Both the position numbers and the translations under genes were made by a program. From Teretinema sp942493045 (GTDB taxonomy: Bacteria > Spirochaetota > Spirochaetia > Treponematales > Treponemataceae), in contig OW818665.1 in assembly GCA_942493045.1 (NCBI GenBank), positions 1,054,001 to 1,118,000 of the forward strand: a stretch of DNA of 64,000 nt, read 5' to 3'. Under the pieces are notes generated by a model. It was not told the DNA's origin. It was given only the letters and a program-made list of their open reading frames with translations, and did not search any database. Shown here in pieces: positions 25,361-33,399 of the stretch; position 1 is the stretch's first letter; each line of letters starts with the position of its first letter.

Positions 25361-25801
25361 ATGTTACAGCGCATTTTCTTTCAGGATAATATCTACCAGC
25401 TGGCTCGATCCATCGATACCGTAACCGAAGGTCTGACGCTGGATTTGGCGCGCGACTATTTCTTTGATAAAACCGTTGATGACCTGCTTTTCTTTGACGC
25501 CTCAATTCAAAAATTAAACCGTCAAATTCAGGAAGGAAAACAGCTGTCCAATTTTAACAGTTTGATGCAAAGTCTTTACTCCTGTCAAAAACGGTATCTG
25601 CAATTGGTAGATAAAGTTGTGGATGAAAATTCATCAATGGCGCAGGATTTTCTGCCGCTACATGAAAAACTGAAAGATATCCGCCGGAACCATCTGGCAC
25701 TGAACAGAGAAATCGGCCTGGCTATTCAAAAAACCGATAAAAACAATGATTCCCGGGACATTGTATCCCAAAACGAGTTGAGTGAACTTCTGAACTTCTG
25801 A
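25361..25801 (+). CDS. Helical protein of unknown function (146 aa)
   Basis: I do not recognise this protein. It is soluble and almost wholly helical (LARSIDTVTEGLTLDLARDYF, KLNRQIQEGKQLSNFNSLMQ, HEKLKDIRRNHLALNREIGLAIQK), which suggests a bundle or coiled coil. The start at 25361 is chosen for AGGGGAG 4 bases upstream rather than an open-frame ATG at 25283. It is divergent from rpsF. Confidence 0.68.
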   Translation: MLQRIFFQDNIYQLARSIDTVTEGLTLDLARDYFFDKTVDDLLFFDASIQKLNRQIQEGKQLSNFNSLMQSLYSCQKRYLQLVDKVVDENSSMAQDFLPLHEKLKDIRRNHLALNREIGLAIQKTDKNNDSRDIVSQNELSELLNF

Positions 25802-25807
25802 TATAGT
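25778..25807 (+). promoter_or_regulatory. Promoter of the FAD protein gene (leaderless geometry)
   Basis: TTGAGT (25778-25783), 18-base spacer, TATAGT (25802-25807), then 7 bases to ATG at 25815. The spacer is a tandem repeat of TGAACTTC, and the -35 lies within the last codons of the preceding gene. Confidence 0.6.
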
Positions 25808-25814
25808 GTATTTC

Positions 25815-27101
25815 ATGAACACTTATGATTGTGTCATTGTCGGCTCAGGACCCGCCGCACTGGCCGCGGCCTTTGAGCTGCTTTCTGTCAAACCGGAACA
25901 CCGCATTCTGCTGCTCGAGCGGGAAAAAGTATCCTCAGGCGGCTTGCGCAACGACTGTAAAATGAATTTCACCTACCCGATCGGCTTCCCGACAGAATAC
26001 TGGGAACCGGTGAGCGCCGAACGTTATCTGGAGCGTGTAGAAGATTTTCTGCAGCCGGAAATTCTGCCCCAGCAAAACCTTTCTACCTATCAAAAAAGAG
26101 CTTCGCGAATCGGCGTGGAATTACTGATGATTCGTCAGGCCCATCTCGGAACCGACGGCGGTCTGCGCCTGATCAAGGAACTGATGGCCCGCCTCGCTGG
26201 CTTGGGCGTTGAAATAGCACTTGAAGAAACCTTTATTTCCGCTGACACAGCCACTAAAACAGCACGGACCGACCGGCGCGAATTCGGCTATGACAATCTG
26301 ATCGTCGCACCCGGGCGTCATGGTTTCGATTTCCTGCGCAAATTCATGAAAGAAACCGGAATCGCTTATACGGACAACAGTATCGATGTTGGAGTGCGCG
26401 TAGAAACCCGCATCGAAAACTACCCGATAGTACGCGATTACTATGACCCCAAATTTTTATTTCCCGAACGCACCCGCACCTTCTGTACCAATTCCGGCGC
26501 CGCCCATGTCGTGCAGGAAAAATATACCGCCACCAACGGGCAGACATACTACAGTGTCAACGGACACGCCTACTCCCATGAAAGAAAGGCCAACGGCCTG
26601 GTTAATTTCGCTATTCTGCGCAGCGTGGAGTTTACCCAACCCTTAGCCTCAGGCCAGGATTACGCCGAATTTTTGGCCTCTCTGGCCATGCTCACCGGAG
26701 GAGGACATCCCATCATGCAGCGCATCGGCGATTTCCGCCTGGGTAAACGTACCACCCGCGAAGGCCTCAATGACGATCTGCACGATTTCGAACCATCCCT
26801 GCCCTCCTGCACTCCCGGAGATATAAGTCTGGCAATGCCGGCAAAATTCCTGCGTTCGATCTGGAAGGCCCTCAAACAGCTGGATACCATTGTACCCGGC
26901 GTGCTGCACCCGGGCACGATACTCTACTATCCGGAAATAAAACTATATGCCAACAAACCGGTCTTCAAGGATGAATTTTTTATGGCTGCCGAGAGCATCT
27001 ATCTGATCGGCGACGGCGCCGGGACCTCACGCGGCATCACCGGCGCCTGGGCTTCCGGCCTGCGCGCCGCCGACGGTATCCGCCGGCGCAAGGGCTGGTA
27101 A
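25815..27101 (+). CDS. FAD-dependent oxidoreductase (COG2509-like)
   Basis: A 428-residue flavoprotein. The dinucleotide-binding start CVIVGSGPAALAAAFELL is followed by LLLEREKVSSGGLRNDCKMNF, LIVAPGRHG and near the end IYLIGDGAGTSRGITGAWASGLRAADGI, which closes the FAD site. The SSGG...KMNF segment recalls the uncharacterised FAD-dependent dehydrogenase group. No membrane helix. The substrate is unknown. No SD precedes the ATG; a GTG at 25806 would lie inside the -10 box and is therefore unlikely. Confidence 0.82.
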   Translation: MNTYDCVIVGSGPAALAAAFELLSVKPEHRILLLEREKVSSGGLRNDCKMNFTYPIGFPTEYWEPVSAERYLERVEDFLQPEILPQQNLSTYQKRASRIGVELLMIRQAHLGTDGGLRLIKELMARLAGLGVEIALEETFISADTATKTARTDRREFGYDNLIVAPGRHGFDFLRKFMKETGIAYTDNSIDVGVRVETRIENYPIVRDYYDPKFLFPERTRTFCTNSGAAHVVQEKYTATNGQTYYSVNGHAYSHERKANGLVNFAILRSVEFTQPLASGQDYAEFLASLAMLTGGGHPIMQRIGDFRLGKRTTREGLNDDLHDFEPSLPSCTPGDISLAMPAKFLRSIWKALKQLDTIVPGVLHPGTILYYPEIKLYANKPVFKDEFFMAAESIYLIGDGAGTSRGITGAWASGLRAADGIRRRKGW

Positions 27102-27105
27102 GCCG

Positions 27106-27636
27106 ATGCGTATCACCGGGGGAACGCTCCGCGGACGTCAAGTCCAGTGCCCAATGGGCGTAATCAGGCCGGCCATGGACCGCATGCGAGAGTCTCTGTT
27201 TGCCATACTCGGAGACATGACCGGAAAATCATTTTTGGACATGTTCAGCGGTTCAGGCATCTGCGCTCTGGAAGCGGCATCCCGGGGTGCCGATCCGGTG
27301 GTGCTGGTAGAAAAAGACCCGGTCAAAGTTGAAACTGTTTTCAAAAATGTAGCCATCGCCCCGCAGCGTATCACTTGTAAATTTATGGCAGTAGAACTGT
27401 ACTTAAAACGGGCCAAAGAAAGTTTTGATATCATCTATTTCGACCCGCCCTTTCCGTACCGTTTCCACCGGGAACTCATCGCTATGGTATCAAGTTTACC
27501 GGTACTGAAGGAAGGCGGATTGGCCATCATGCACCGCCCGAAAGAACGGGAAATGGATGAAACAATAGAGCGGATGCACCTGAGCGACCGGCGAATTTAT
27601 GGCCGCTCGATCGTCGATTTCTATACAAAACAATGA
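27106..27636 (+). CDS. rsmD: 16S rRNA (guanine966-N2)-methyltransferase
   Basis: A 176-residue Rossmann methyltransferase: MRITGGTLRGRQVQCP, RPAMDRMRESLFAIL, FLDMFSGSGICALEAASRGA (SAM loop) and motif IV FDIIYFDPPFPY. It methylates G966 of 16S rRNA. It starts 4 bases after the FAD gene. Confidence 0.94.
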   Translation: MRITGGTLRGRQVQCPMGVIRPAMDRMRESLFAILGDMTGKSFLDMFSGSGICALEAASRGADPVVLVEKDPVKVETVFKNVAIAPQRITCKFMAVELYLKRAKESFDIIYFDPPFPYRFHRELIAMVSSLPVLKEGGLAIMHRPKEREMDETIERMHLSDRRIYGRSIVDFYTKQ

Positions 27637-27653
27637 TTTTGCCGCATATCCGC

Positions 27654-27682
27654 TTGCACTATGCCGTCAAATTTCTTATTAT
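27654..27682 (+). promoter_or_regulatory. Promoter upstream of the 112-aa gene and TPR gene
   Basis: TTGCAC (27654-27659), 17-base spacer, TATTAT (27677-27682). Here a short leader with an SD-like AGGAAAA follows before the TTG start. Confidence 0.62.
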
Positions 27683-27700
27683 TACTGTACAGGAAAATAG

Positions 27701-28039
27701 TTGAAACCTCCTAAACCAGAAGATTTTGAACGTTTCAAAGACGTGGGGTTGATTAAGTCCGGTGATTTACCGGTACAAAACCTCGGGCCTGAACAAAAAG
27801 CCGCCCTGAACCGAAAGGGAAACATTCTCTACAACGAGGGCGACATCGAAACAGCCCGGCGCATTTTCGTTACCACCGGATATTCGGACGGTTTGAGTCG
27901 CGTTGGCGATTTTTACGCCGGAAAGGGTCGGGAAATTGAAGCGTTGAAAATGTACTGGCTGGCGCATAATGGCCGGAAATCGGGACCATTGATCAAGAAA
28001 CTGGCCGACCTGATAGGAATGTTAAACGAAGACAATTAG
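27701..28039 (+). CDS. Small TPR-like protein (112 aa), TTG start
   Basis: A 112-residue soluble protein beginning with TTG behind AGGAAAA. After a short Pro-rich start (KPPKPEDFERFKDVGLI), the helices LNRKGNILYNEGDIETARRIFVTTGYSDGLSRVGDFYAG and EALKMYWLAHNGRK have the spacing of one to two TPR units. It sits 55 bases before a large TPR gene, likely in the same transcript. Function unknown. Confidence 0.7.
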   Translation: MKPPKPEDFERFKDVGLIKSGDLPVQNLGPEQKAALNRKGNILYNEGDIETARRIFVTTGYSDGLSRVGDFYAGKGREIEALKMYWLAHNGRKSGPLIKKLADLIGMLNEDN

Positions 28040-28094
28040 ATGACGCTGATCGGTTAACCGGACAGACTATAACTAAAAAAAGAGGAAGAAAAAA

Positions 28095-29237
28095 ATGACA
28101 GACATGTTAAACGAAATGCCGCCGATGCCTGAACCGATTGAGGGCGTGACCGAAGAAGATAAACGTTTCAACGAAATTGCCGAACTCTCCAAAAACGGCT
28201 ATATACTGCTTAAAGACAATAAGGTCGACGAAGCTGAACAGTCCTTCCGTAAAATCCTGGAGCTGGAAAAAGATAACAATTATGCACTGGTCGGACTTGG
28301 GGATGCTTCCCGAAAACGCAATCACTTTCGCGAAGCCGTTGAATACTACTCTAACTGCCTGTCCTATCATCCCGGAAATAATTATGCCCTTTTCGGCCTC
28401 GCCGACTGTTATAAGGCATTAAATCAATACAACAAAGCCATTGAGATATGGGAACAGTATCTGCGCCATGATGACCGCAATATTACCGTACTGACCCGCG
28501 TCGCCGACGCCTACCGCAAGATCAGGGATTTCCGTCAGTCCAAACAGCTGTATTTAAAGGTTTTGGACATGGAAGAGAATAATCCCTATGCCCTGATCGG
28601 CCTCGGGCATCTGCACTATGATTTTAAGGAATATCGCGACGCCCTGTACTACTGGCAGAAAATGCTGGACGTCAACGAAGATCAAATCGACATCCGGGTA
28701 CTGACCTCAATCGGAAATTGTCACCGCAAGCTGAAGACATTTGAACAGGGCATTTACTATTTTGAGCGCGCCCTGAAAATGGATCAGGACAATTTTTACG
28801 CGCTATTCGGTTTGGCGGACTGCTATCGCGGAATGAACCAGCAATTCCGTTCAGTGGAATACTGGAATAAGATTCTGGAGAAAGATCCCAATAACAAAGT
28901 TATTCTGACCCGCGCCGGAGATGCCTACCGCAACATGGGTGACTACGATCTGGCCCAGGATTATTACCAGCGGGCTCTGGATATCGAATTCGACGTTTAC
29001 GCGGTTCTCGGCCTGGCCATGATCTGTAAAATTCAGGGAAAATACCCTGAGGCCGGTATCAGCCTCTCCCGCCTGATCCAGTCCGACCCCAAGAATTTCC
29101 GGCTGTATCTGGAATTAGCCGAATGCCATGCCAATAACGGTGACAAACAAAAGGCTATCGATGTGCTGCAGGATTTTCAGAAACTCGGTATCCGCAACCA
29201 ATTGATTACCGAGATGCTGGACCGCATCAAGGGTTAA
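28095..29237 (+). CDS. Tetratricopeptide repeat protein (380 aa)
   Basis: About nine or ten TPR units from residue 25 to the end, with the recurring pattern NYALVGLGDASRKRNHFREAVEYY, NYALFGLADCYKALNQYNKAIEIW, PYALIGLGHLHYDFKEYRDALYYW and FYALFGLADCYRGMNQQFRSVEYW. No signal peptide, so it should be cytoplasmic. The units are unusually alike, which points to repeat expansion. Treponema genomes carry comparable cytoplasmic TPR proteins. The role is probably protein binding; the partner is unknown. GAGGAAG precedes the ATG. Confidence 0.9.
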   Translation: MTDMLNEMPPMPEPIEGVTEEDKRFNEIAELSKNGYILLKDNKVDEAEQSFRKILELEKDNNYALVGLGDASRKRNHFREAVEYYSNCLSYHPGNNYALFGLADCYKALNQYNKAIEIWEQYLRHDDRNITVLTRVADAYRKIRDFRQSKQLYLKVLDMEENNPYALIGLGHLHYDFKEYRDALYYWQKMLDVNEDQIDIRVLTSIGNCHRKLKTFEQGIYYFERALKMDQDNFYALFGLADCYRGMNQQFRSVEYWNKILEKDPNNKVILTRAGDAYRNMGDYDLAQDYYQRALDIEFDVYAVLGLAMICKIQGKYPEAGISLSRLIQSDPKNFRLYLELAECHANNGDKQKAIDVLQDFQKLGIRNQLITEMLDRIKG

Positions 29238-29245
29238 CATCGTAC

Positions 29246-30286
29246 ATGTCAAACTTGCCACCGGAGGGACCAGTACTTTCCGGATTACTACCGGAAGAAA
29301 TTCAAGAGGCCTTGCAAATTGAACAGGGTTTTCGAGCTATGCAAATTTTTAAATGGATAGCTTCGGGAGCCCGAACCTTCGATGCCATGACCAATCTGTC
29401 CATTCCGGATCGCCAGCGGTTCAGCGAGCAAGCGCGGCTGTTCTCGACGCGGATTAGTCAGGTACTTACCGATCCAGACGGCACCGTCAAGCTCCAAATC
29501 GCGTTGTCTGACGGACAGGCGGTTGAAACCGTGCTGCTGACCGACTCCAGTGACCGTAAGACAGCCTGTGTATCATGCCAAGTCGGCTGCCCGATGCAAT
29601 GCGCCTTCTGTCAGACCGGACACATCGGTTTTACGCGCAACCTGACCGCCGCGGAAATCATTGAACAGTTTTACCACCTTGAAGATACCGTCGGCAAACT
29701 GGATAATATTGTATTCATGGGAATGGGCGAACCGATGCTCAATCTGGAAGCCATCCGCAAGACAGTCACCGTGCTCACCCACCCCAAAGGCCGGGCCCTC
29801 TCCCGCCGGCGGATAACGCTTTCCACCTGCGGAATCGCCTCCGGCATCCGGGATCTGGCGGATAACGGCCCGGACATCCGCTTGGCGGTTTCTCTGACAA
29901 CTGCCGATTCACGGCTGAGAGGTGACCTGATGCCCGTGGAAAAAAAGAATCCGCTGCCGGAACTGGCCGAGGCAATCCGCTATTTCAATGATAAAACGGG
30001 ATCGCGAGTTACCCTGGAAGCGGCTCTGATGGGCGGCGTAAACACCGGCGCTGAACATGCCGCCCTGATGGCTGATTTTGCCCATAATCTGAATGTACAT
30101 ATCAATTTGATTGCCTGGAACCCGGTCAGTACCCTGCCATTCAAGACACCTTCGCAAGAGGAAGTGCGGCGTTTTGTTAAAATGCTGGAAGATCTTTCAT
30201 TAAACGTTACTTTACGCAGACGCAGGGGCCGCGCTGTCGGCGGGGCCTGCGGTCAATTAGGCAAAAGCAACGCTGTCGAGAAATAG
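29246..30286 (+). CDS. rlmN: 23S rRNA/tRNA adenine-C2 methyltransferase
   Basis: A 346-residue radical SAM enzyme. CPMQCAFC (CxxxCxxC, about residue 113) binds the iron-sulfur cluster, GMGEPMLN follows, and the C-terminal GGACGQL carries the conserved Cys that is methylated in catalysis. It methylates C2 of A2503 in 23S rRNA and A37 in some tRNAs. It starts 8 bases after the TPR gene. Confidence 0.95.
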   Translation: MSNLPPEGPVLSGLLPEEIQEALQIEQGFRAMQIFKWIASGARTFDAMTNLSIPDRQRFSEQARLFSTRISQVLTDPDGTVKLQIALSDGQAVETVLLTDSSDRKTACVSCQVGCPMQCAFCQTGHIGFTRNLTAAEIIEQFYHLEDTVGKLDNIVFMGMGEPMLNLEAIRKTVTVLTHPKGRALSRRRITLSTCGIASGIRDLADNGPDIRLAVSLTTADSRLRGDLMPVEKKNPLPELAEAIRYFNDKTGSRVTLEAALMGGVNTGAEHAALMADFAHNLNVHINLIAWNPVSTLPFKTPSQEEVRRFVKMLEDLSLNVTLRRRRGRAVGGACGQLGKSNAVEK

Positions 30287-30289
30287 ATT

Positions 30290-30664
30290 TCAGTCCAGTT
30301 CGGCCGCGGCTTTTTGGGCCCGCTCGCGGTTTGAATACAATAACACAGCGCTTTCCAGAACCCAGCCGGGTTGTAATTGCACCCAGACGCTATTAGCTCC
30401 GGAGGCGGCAATGATTTTCTTTCCGGTTAATTCATAGATTTCACCGCGCCGGCCATGGGCCATGGTTATTCCGGAGTCGCCGGGCTGGTCCCTGAAAGAG
30501 ATGTACGGTTCAATCACCAATGCGTATTTATCGGTTTCAGAAATTACCGGAGTCGCGGAAAAAACAATCGCGTTGCCCTGGGTATTCCGTTCACAGGATA
30601 TTGTGAAAAACAGAATCAGCGCGAGTATCGAGCATGAATACAGATATTTTTTTGAATCAGACAT
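30290..30664 (-). CDS. Lipoprotein with SH3-like domain
   Basis: A 124-residue protein. The signal peptide MSDSKKYLYSCSILALILFFTISC ends in lipobox TISC (Cys24). The mature part (KYALVIEPYISFRDQPGDSGITMAHGRRGEIYELTGKK and WVQLQPGWVLESAVLLYSN) looks like a bacterial SH3 domain, often a cell-wall or peptide binder. Its start overlaps the Nudix gene by 8 bases. Confidence 0.74.
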   Translation of the reverse strand: MSDSKKYLYSCSILALILFFTISCERNTQGNAIVFSATPVISETDKYALVIEPYISFRDQPGDSGITMAHGRRGEIYELTGKKIIAASGANSVWVQLQPGWVLESAVLLYSNRERAQKAAAELD

Positions 30665-31052
30665 TCAGCACCCAGCGCTTCAGCTCCGGAATGAGCAGCC
30701 TGTCCGAATCCACAAAATCCAGGTTCTCAATCTCGGCCATGGTCGCGCGGCGGATCTCACTGTGCTCAGTCAGCACCGGCGCCGAATCATCAACTATTGA
30801 AAGGGTATAGGCCAGCAATTCGCGCTGTTCGCCGTGATGCTCAAAATAAACCTTGGCGATATTGCTTCCCGCGCGGATAGAAAAATTAAATTCTTCGATG
30901 AACTCACGGGACAAGGCCATTTCAGGCGTTTCTCCTTGATCTACTTTACCACCGGGAAACTCCCACCGGCCCCCCATATCCCCTCCGGAGATACGTTTAC
31001 CAATGAGAAAAGTTTCCTGTTGATAGTGAATACCGGCGACCGACTGCTTCAT
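30657..31052 (-). CDS. Nudix hydrolase (MutT-like)
   Basis: A 131-residue protein with the Nudix box GGKVDQGETPEMALSREFIEEF (GX5EX7REUXEEXGU), preceded by GGRWEFPGG. Overall size fits MutT/8-oxo-dGTPase or a related NTP hydrolase. The exact substrate cannot be assigned. No SD precedes the ATG; TATAAG lies 7 bases upstream, but without a good -35. Confidence 0.87.
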   Translation of the reverse strand: MKQSVAGIHYQQETFLIGKRISGGDMGGRWEFPGGKVDQGETPEMALSREFIEEFNFSIRAGSNIAKVYFEHHGEQRELLAYTLSIVDDSAPVLTEHSEIRRATMAEIENLDFVDSDRLLIPELKRWVLNV

Positions 31053-31060
31053 GCGTAAAC

Positions 31061-31471
31061 TTATAAAAACAGAATTGCCGGAAATAGAAAGTGCAATCCG
31101 GCGGCTATCAAGCAGACAACACCTACATACTTCTTACTGGAAACGATCTTTTGAATAACCGGCGGCAGTTTATCGTCATCCAGAGCGGAACGGGACTTGT
31201 AAAATTCATACAGCAGCGTAAAACCGCCGGCTAAGCCTGCCAGGGCCGGAAAAATATCGCCAATTACCGGTACATCTCCGCGAACCGCGGTGAGCAGTTT
31301 GAAAAAGCCTGTTACGCAGGCCAACACGCCAAGCACCAGACGGAAGGTTTCATCCCGAAGAGTCGAAGGGAGGGCCTTCTCTGATTCATCCGGATTCTCC
31401 GTGTCTACAAACAGTAACACCAGACCAGTTACCGTGTTCAACAGTATGGAAAGAAAATAAAACTGCAGCAT
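31061..31471 (-). CDS. Small membrane protein of unknown function (136 aa)
   Basis: I do not recognise it. Four hydrophobic helices are seen at about residues 5-22, 44-62, 70-88 and 115-136, with a charged loop (EFYKSRSALDDDKLPPVIQKIVSSKKY). AGGAG lies 6 bases before ATG and a TTGACA just upstream of it. It starts 40 bases after the next gene in the minus-strand run. Confidence 0.65.
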   Translation of the reverse strand: MLQFYFLSILLNTVTGLVLLFVDTENPDESEKALPSTLRDETFRLVLGVLACVTGFFKLLTAVRGDVPVIGDIFPALAGLAGGFTLLYEFYKSRSALDDDKLPPVIQKIVSSKKYVGVVCLIAAGLHFLFPAILFL

Positions 31472-31511
31472 CTGTCACTCCTGTCAACCTTTTTCAATTG
31501 TAAAAAAAAAA

Positions 31512-32087
31512 CTAGTTGCGGTCAACTGATACGGACAGTATCCGCTCAGTTTTATCGATTTTAACGCCTACAGATACCTTAAAAACCTCATAATCTGACA
31601 TAGTAGTACGGATTACCAGTTTTCTTCCACTGTAGATACCAGCCAGTTCCCGGGATGCGATCACTACACCATTGACGTCAATCGCGGAGACCTCCGCCAG
31701 AACCGCGACTGGTTCAAGGATTTCTTCTACTGCGGTTTCCGTACCAAGTATGATAGAAATATACACCAAATCCTCAAATGCGAAGGCCTTGGCCACCACC
31801 GGTATACCGGCAACTTCAACCGCGTTGGTTGTTCTGTCCAAAAAAGTTGTAGCCAGTACTACAGCGCAAAGAATCAGAATGGCAAACAGCATGCTGCGCA
31901 GCGCCCGGTTGGCTGTTAAAACATGTAACAGACCACCCTTCGGTGAGTGACCATTCTGATAGGCCCGGCGGACTTCTTCAGGGCCGTTTTCCAAACGCCG
32001 CTGCCGGTTGTAATAAAAAACCGGCTGACCCGGCTGACCCGGTGAAGACGGTAATCCGGTATCGTCCGTACCTTTTTTCTCTGTCAT
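31512..32087 (-). CDS. Single-pass membrane protein of unknown function (191 aa)
   Basis: A hydrophilic N-terminal part of about 65 residues (Gly/Pro-rich, then FYYNRQRRLENGPEEVRRAYQ) is followed by one helix (MLFAILILCAVVLATTFL) and an outer domain of about 105 residues rich in beta strands. Topology suggests cytoplasm-in. The start at 32087 overlaps the stop of the upstream lipoprotein gene (ATGA). No family recognised. Confidence 0.68.
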   Translation of the reverse strand: MTEKKGTDDTGLPSSPGQPGQPVFYYNRQRRLENGPEEVRRAYQNGHSPKGGLLHVLTANRALRSMLFAILILCAVVLATTFLDRTTNAVEVAGIPVVAKAFAFEDLVYISIILGTETAVEEILEPVAVLAEVSAIDVNGVVIASRELAGIYSGRKLVIRTTMSDYEVFKVSVGVKIDKTERILSVSVDRN

Positions 32088-33325
32088 CGGCGGATTTCTC
32101 CAATCAGGGAATCGGTACGCCACCAAACCAGAGACGCCGAGTTGGCTGTTGCCAGTAAAGCTGAAATTATTCCATCCGGTGAAACCATCAAGGCGTTATA
32201 CATCAATTCCTCCTTGCGGATCTCCAGAAAACGCTTCTGAATGCGCTTAAAGCGGCTATCCAGCAGTTCCAGGGCATAACCGCCGGCTACGGGAGTCGAC
32301 AGGAAAAACCAACCGCTGGAAGTTACTCCGATCAACTCATAGGGTTTGATAAAAGTCAGCGTACCCAGATTATCTTTTTCCACACCCTGATAGGAGGGTA
32401 TATCAATATAATTCTGATAGAGACCGCTGAAAATCTCCAACGGATACACACAACTGCGGTCGAAATTGATACCGGCATTCGAACCGGTCGCCTGATCGAT
32501 ATTCGGCACATAATAGTCAATTTTCAGATACAGCCGCAGCGAATCAGGGTCCGGCAGCACCTTGTCCAGCGTGGCGTAGACGGCCGAACCGCTATCATAG
32601 GGCGACGGCAGACTTTCCGATAACAGCGGGATACGATACAGCGGTAACCCTTCTTCAGAAAACCAGTAAACCTGGGAACCGCCCTGATGTTTGGAAACAA
32701 TGATGAGCTGATTGGCTGAATTCACATATACGCCCGCGATAGGCGGAAACGGCGTACCACCGGCTCCTTCCTGGCCCAGATAGTCCATAAAACGGCCGTC
32801 CGGAGCAAAACGCAGCACTACAGAATTAAGGATGACCTGATTGGTATTATCGTACTCCTGTCTCTCCACCGGCATTCGATCAACAACGAACAGGCGTTTT
32901 CTGGAATCAACGGCCAAAAAACCGGGGCTGTTAAAAGGATGGGCTACCGCCTTCCGGGTACTGGTAGCTCCCTCACCGGCGGTAACCGCCGGATTAAGCG
33001 TGTTCGCGAAAGAAGGGGCCGGATTTGATTCAGGATTATAAAAAACCGACAGCAAATCTCCAAAGGAGGTGAACTGCAGTACTTTTTGGGAGCCGGGATT
33101 CACCACATAAAGCATTCCGTCACGCATATATATTTGGGTATCGGGTCCGCCGGAATTTCCTTCAAGGTTAAACAGGTCAATTTCGTCCTCAAAACGCCCA
33201 TAGTCCAAACGAAACAGGGTTTCACGCTCGACGGAGGGGGAACGGCGCGCCGCGCAGGATGGCAGGGTTATCAGGCCGATCAACAGCGGGACAGCGGCAA
33301 AAAACGCGGAAAGACGTCTGTTCAT
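32084..33325 (-). CDS. Lipoprotein with NHL/beta-propeller-like body
   Basis: A 413-residue protein. The signal peptide MNRRLSAFFAAVPLLIGLITLPSC ends in lipobox LPSC. Repeats such as DGMLYVVNPGSQKVLQFTSFGDLLSVF, KRLFVVDRM and NQLIIVSKHQGGSQVYWFSEEGLPLYRI resemble the strands of NHL-type propellers. Spirochaetes have conserved lipoproteins of this style (I recall LIC_12708-type annotations, not checked). GGAGG precedes the ATG. Confidence 0.75.
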   Translation of the reverse strand: MNRRLSAFFAAVPLLIGLITLPSCAARRSPSVERETLFRLDYGRFEDEIDLFNLEGNSGGPDTQIYMRDGMLYVVNPGSQKVLQFTSFGDLLSVFYNPESNPAPSFANTLNPAVTAGEGATSTRKAVAHPFNSPGFLAVDSRKRLFVVDRMPVERQEYDNTNQVILNSVVLRFAPDGRFMDYLGQEGAGGTPFPPIAGVYVNSANQLIIVSKHQGGSQVYWFSEEGLPLYRIPLLSESLPSPYDSGSAVYATLDKVLPDPDSLRLYLKIDYYVPNIDQATGSNAGINFDRSCVYPLEIFSGLYQNYIDIPSYQGVEKDNLGTLTFIKPYELIGVTSSGWFFLSTPVAGGYALELLDSRFKRIQKRFLEIRKEELMYNALMVSPDGIISALLATANSASLVWWRTDSLIGEIRR

Positions 33326-33342
33326 GAGTAGCCTCCGGCAAC

Positions 33343-33371
33343 AAAGTAGAACGCATTTTCATGCTTGTCAA
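33343..33371 (-). promoter_or_regulatory. Promoter of the minus-strand lipoprotein operon
   Basis: TTGACA (33366-33371), 17-base spacer, TACTTT (33343-33348) on the minus strand. The -35 overlaps the plus-strand -35 of secA by 5 bases. Confidence 0.65.
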
Positions 33372-33393
33372 TGGCGTGCAGTTTTAGTACACT
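33365..33393 (+). promoter_or_regulatory. Promoter of secA (leaderless geometry)
   Basis: TTGTCA (33365-33370), 17-base spacer, TACACT (33388-33393), then exactly 6 bases to ATG. No SD is present. Confidence 0.68.
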
Positions 33394-33399
33394 TGTGAG

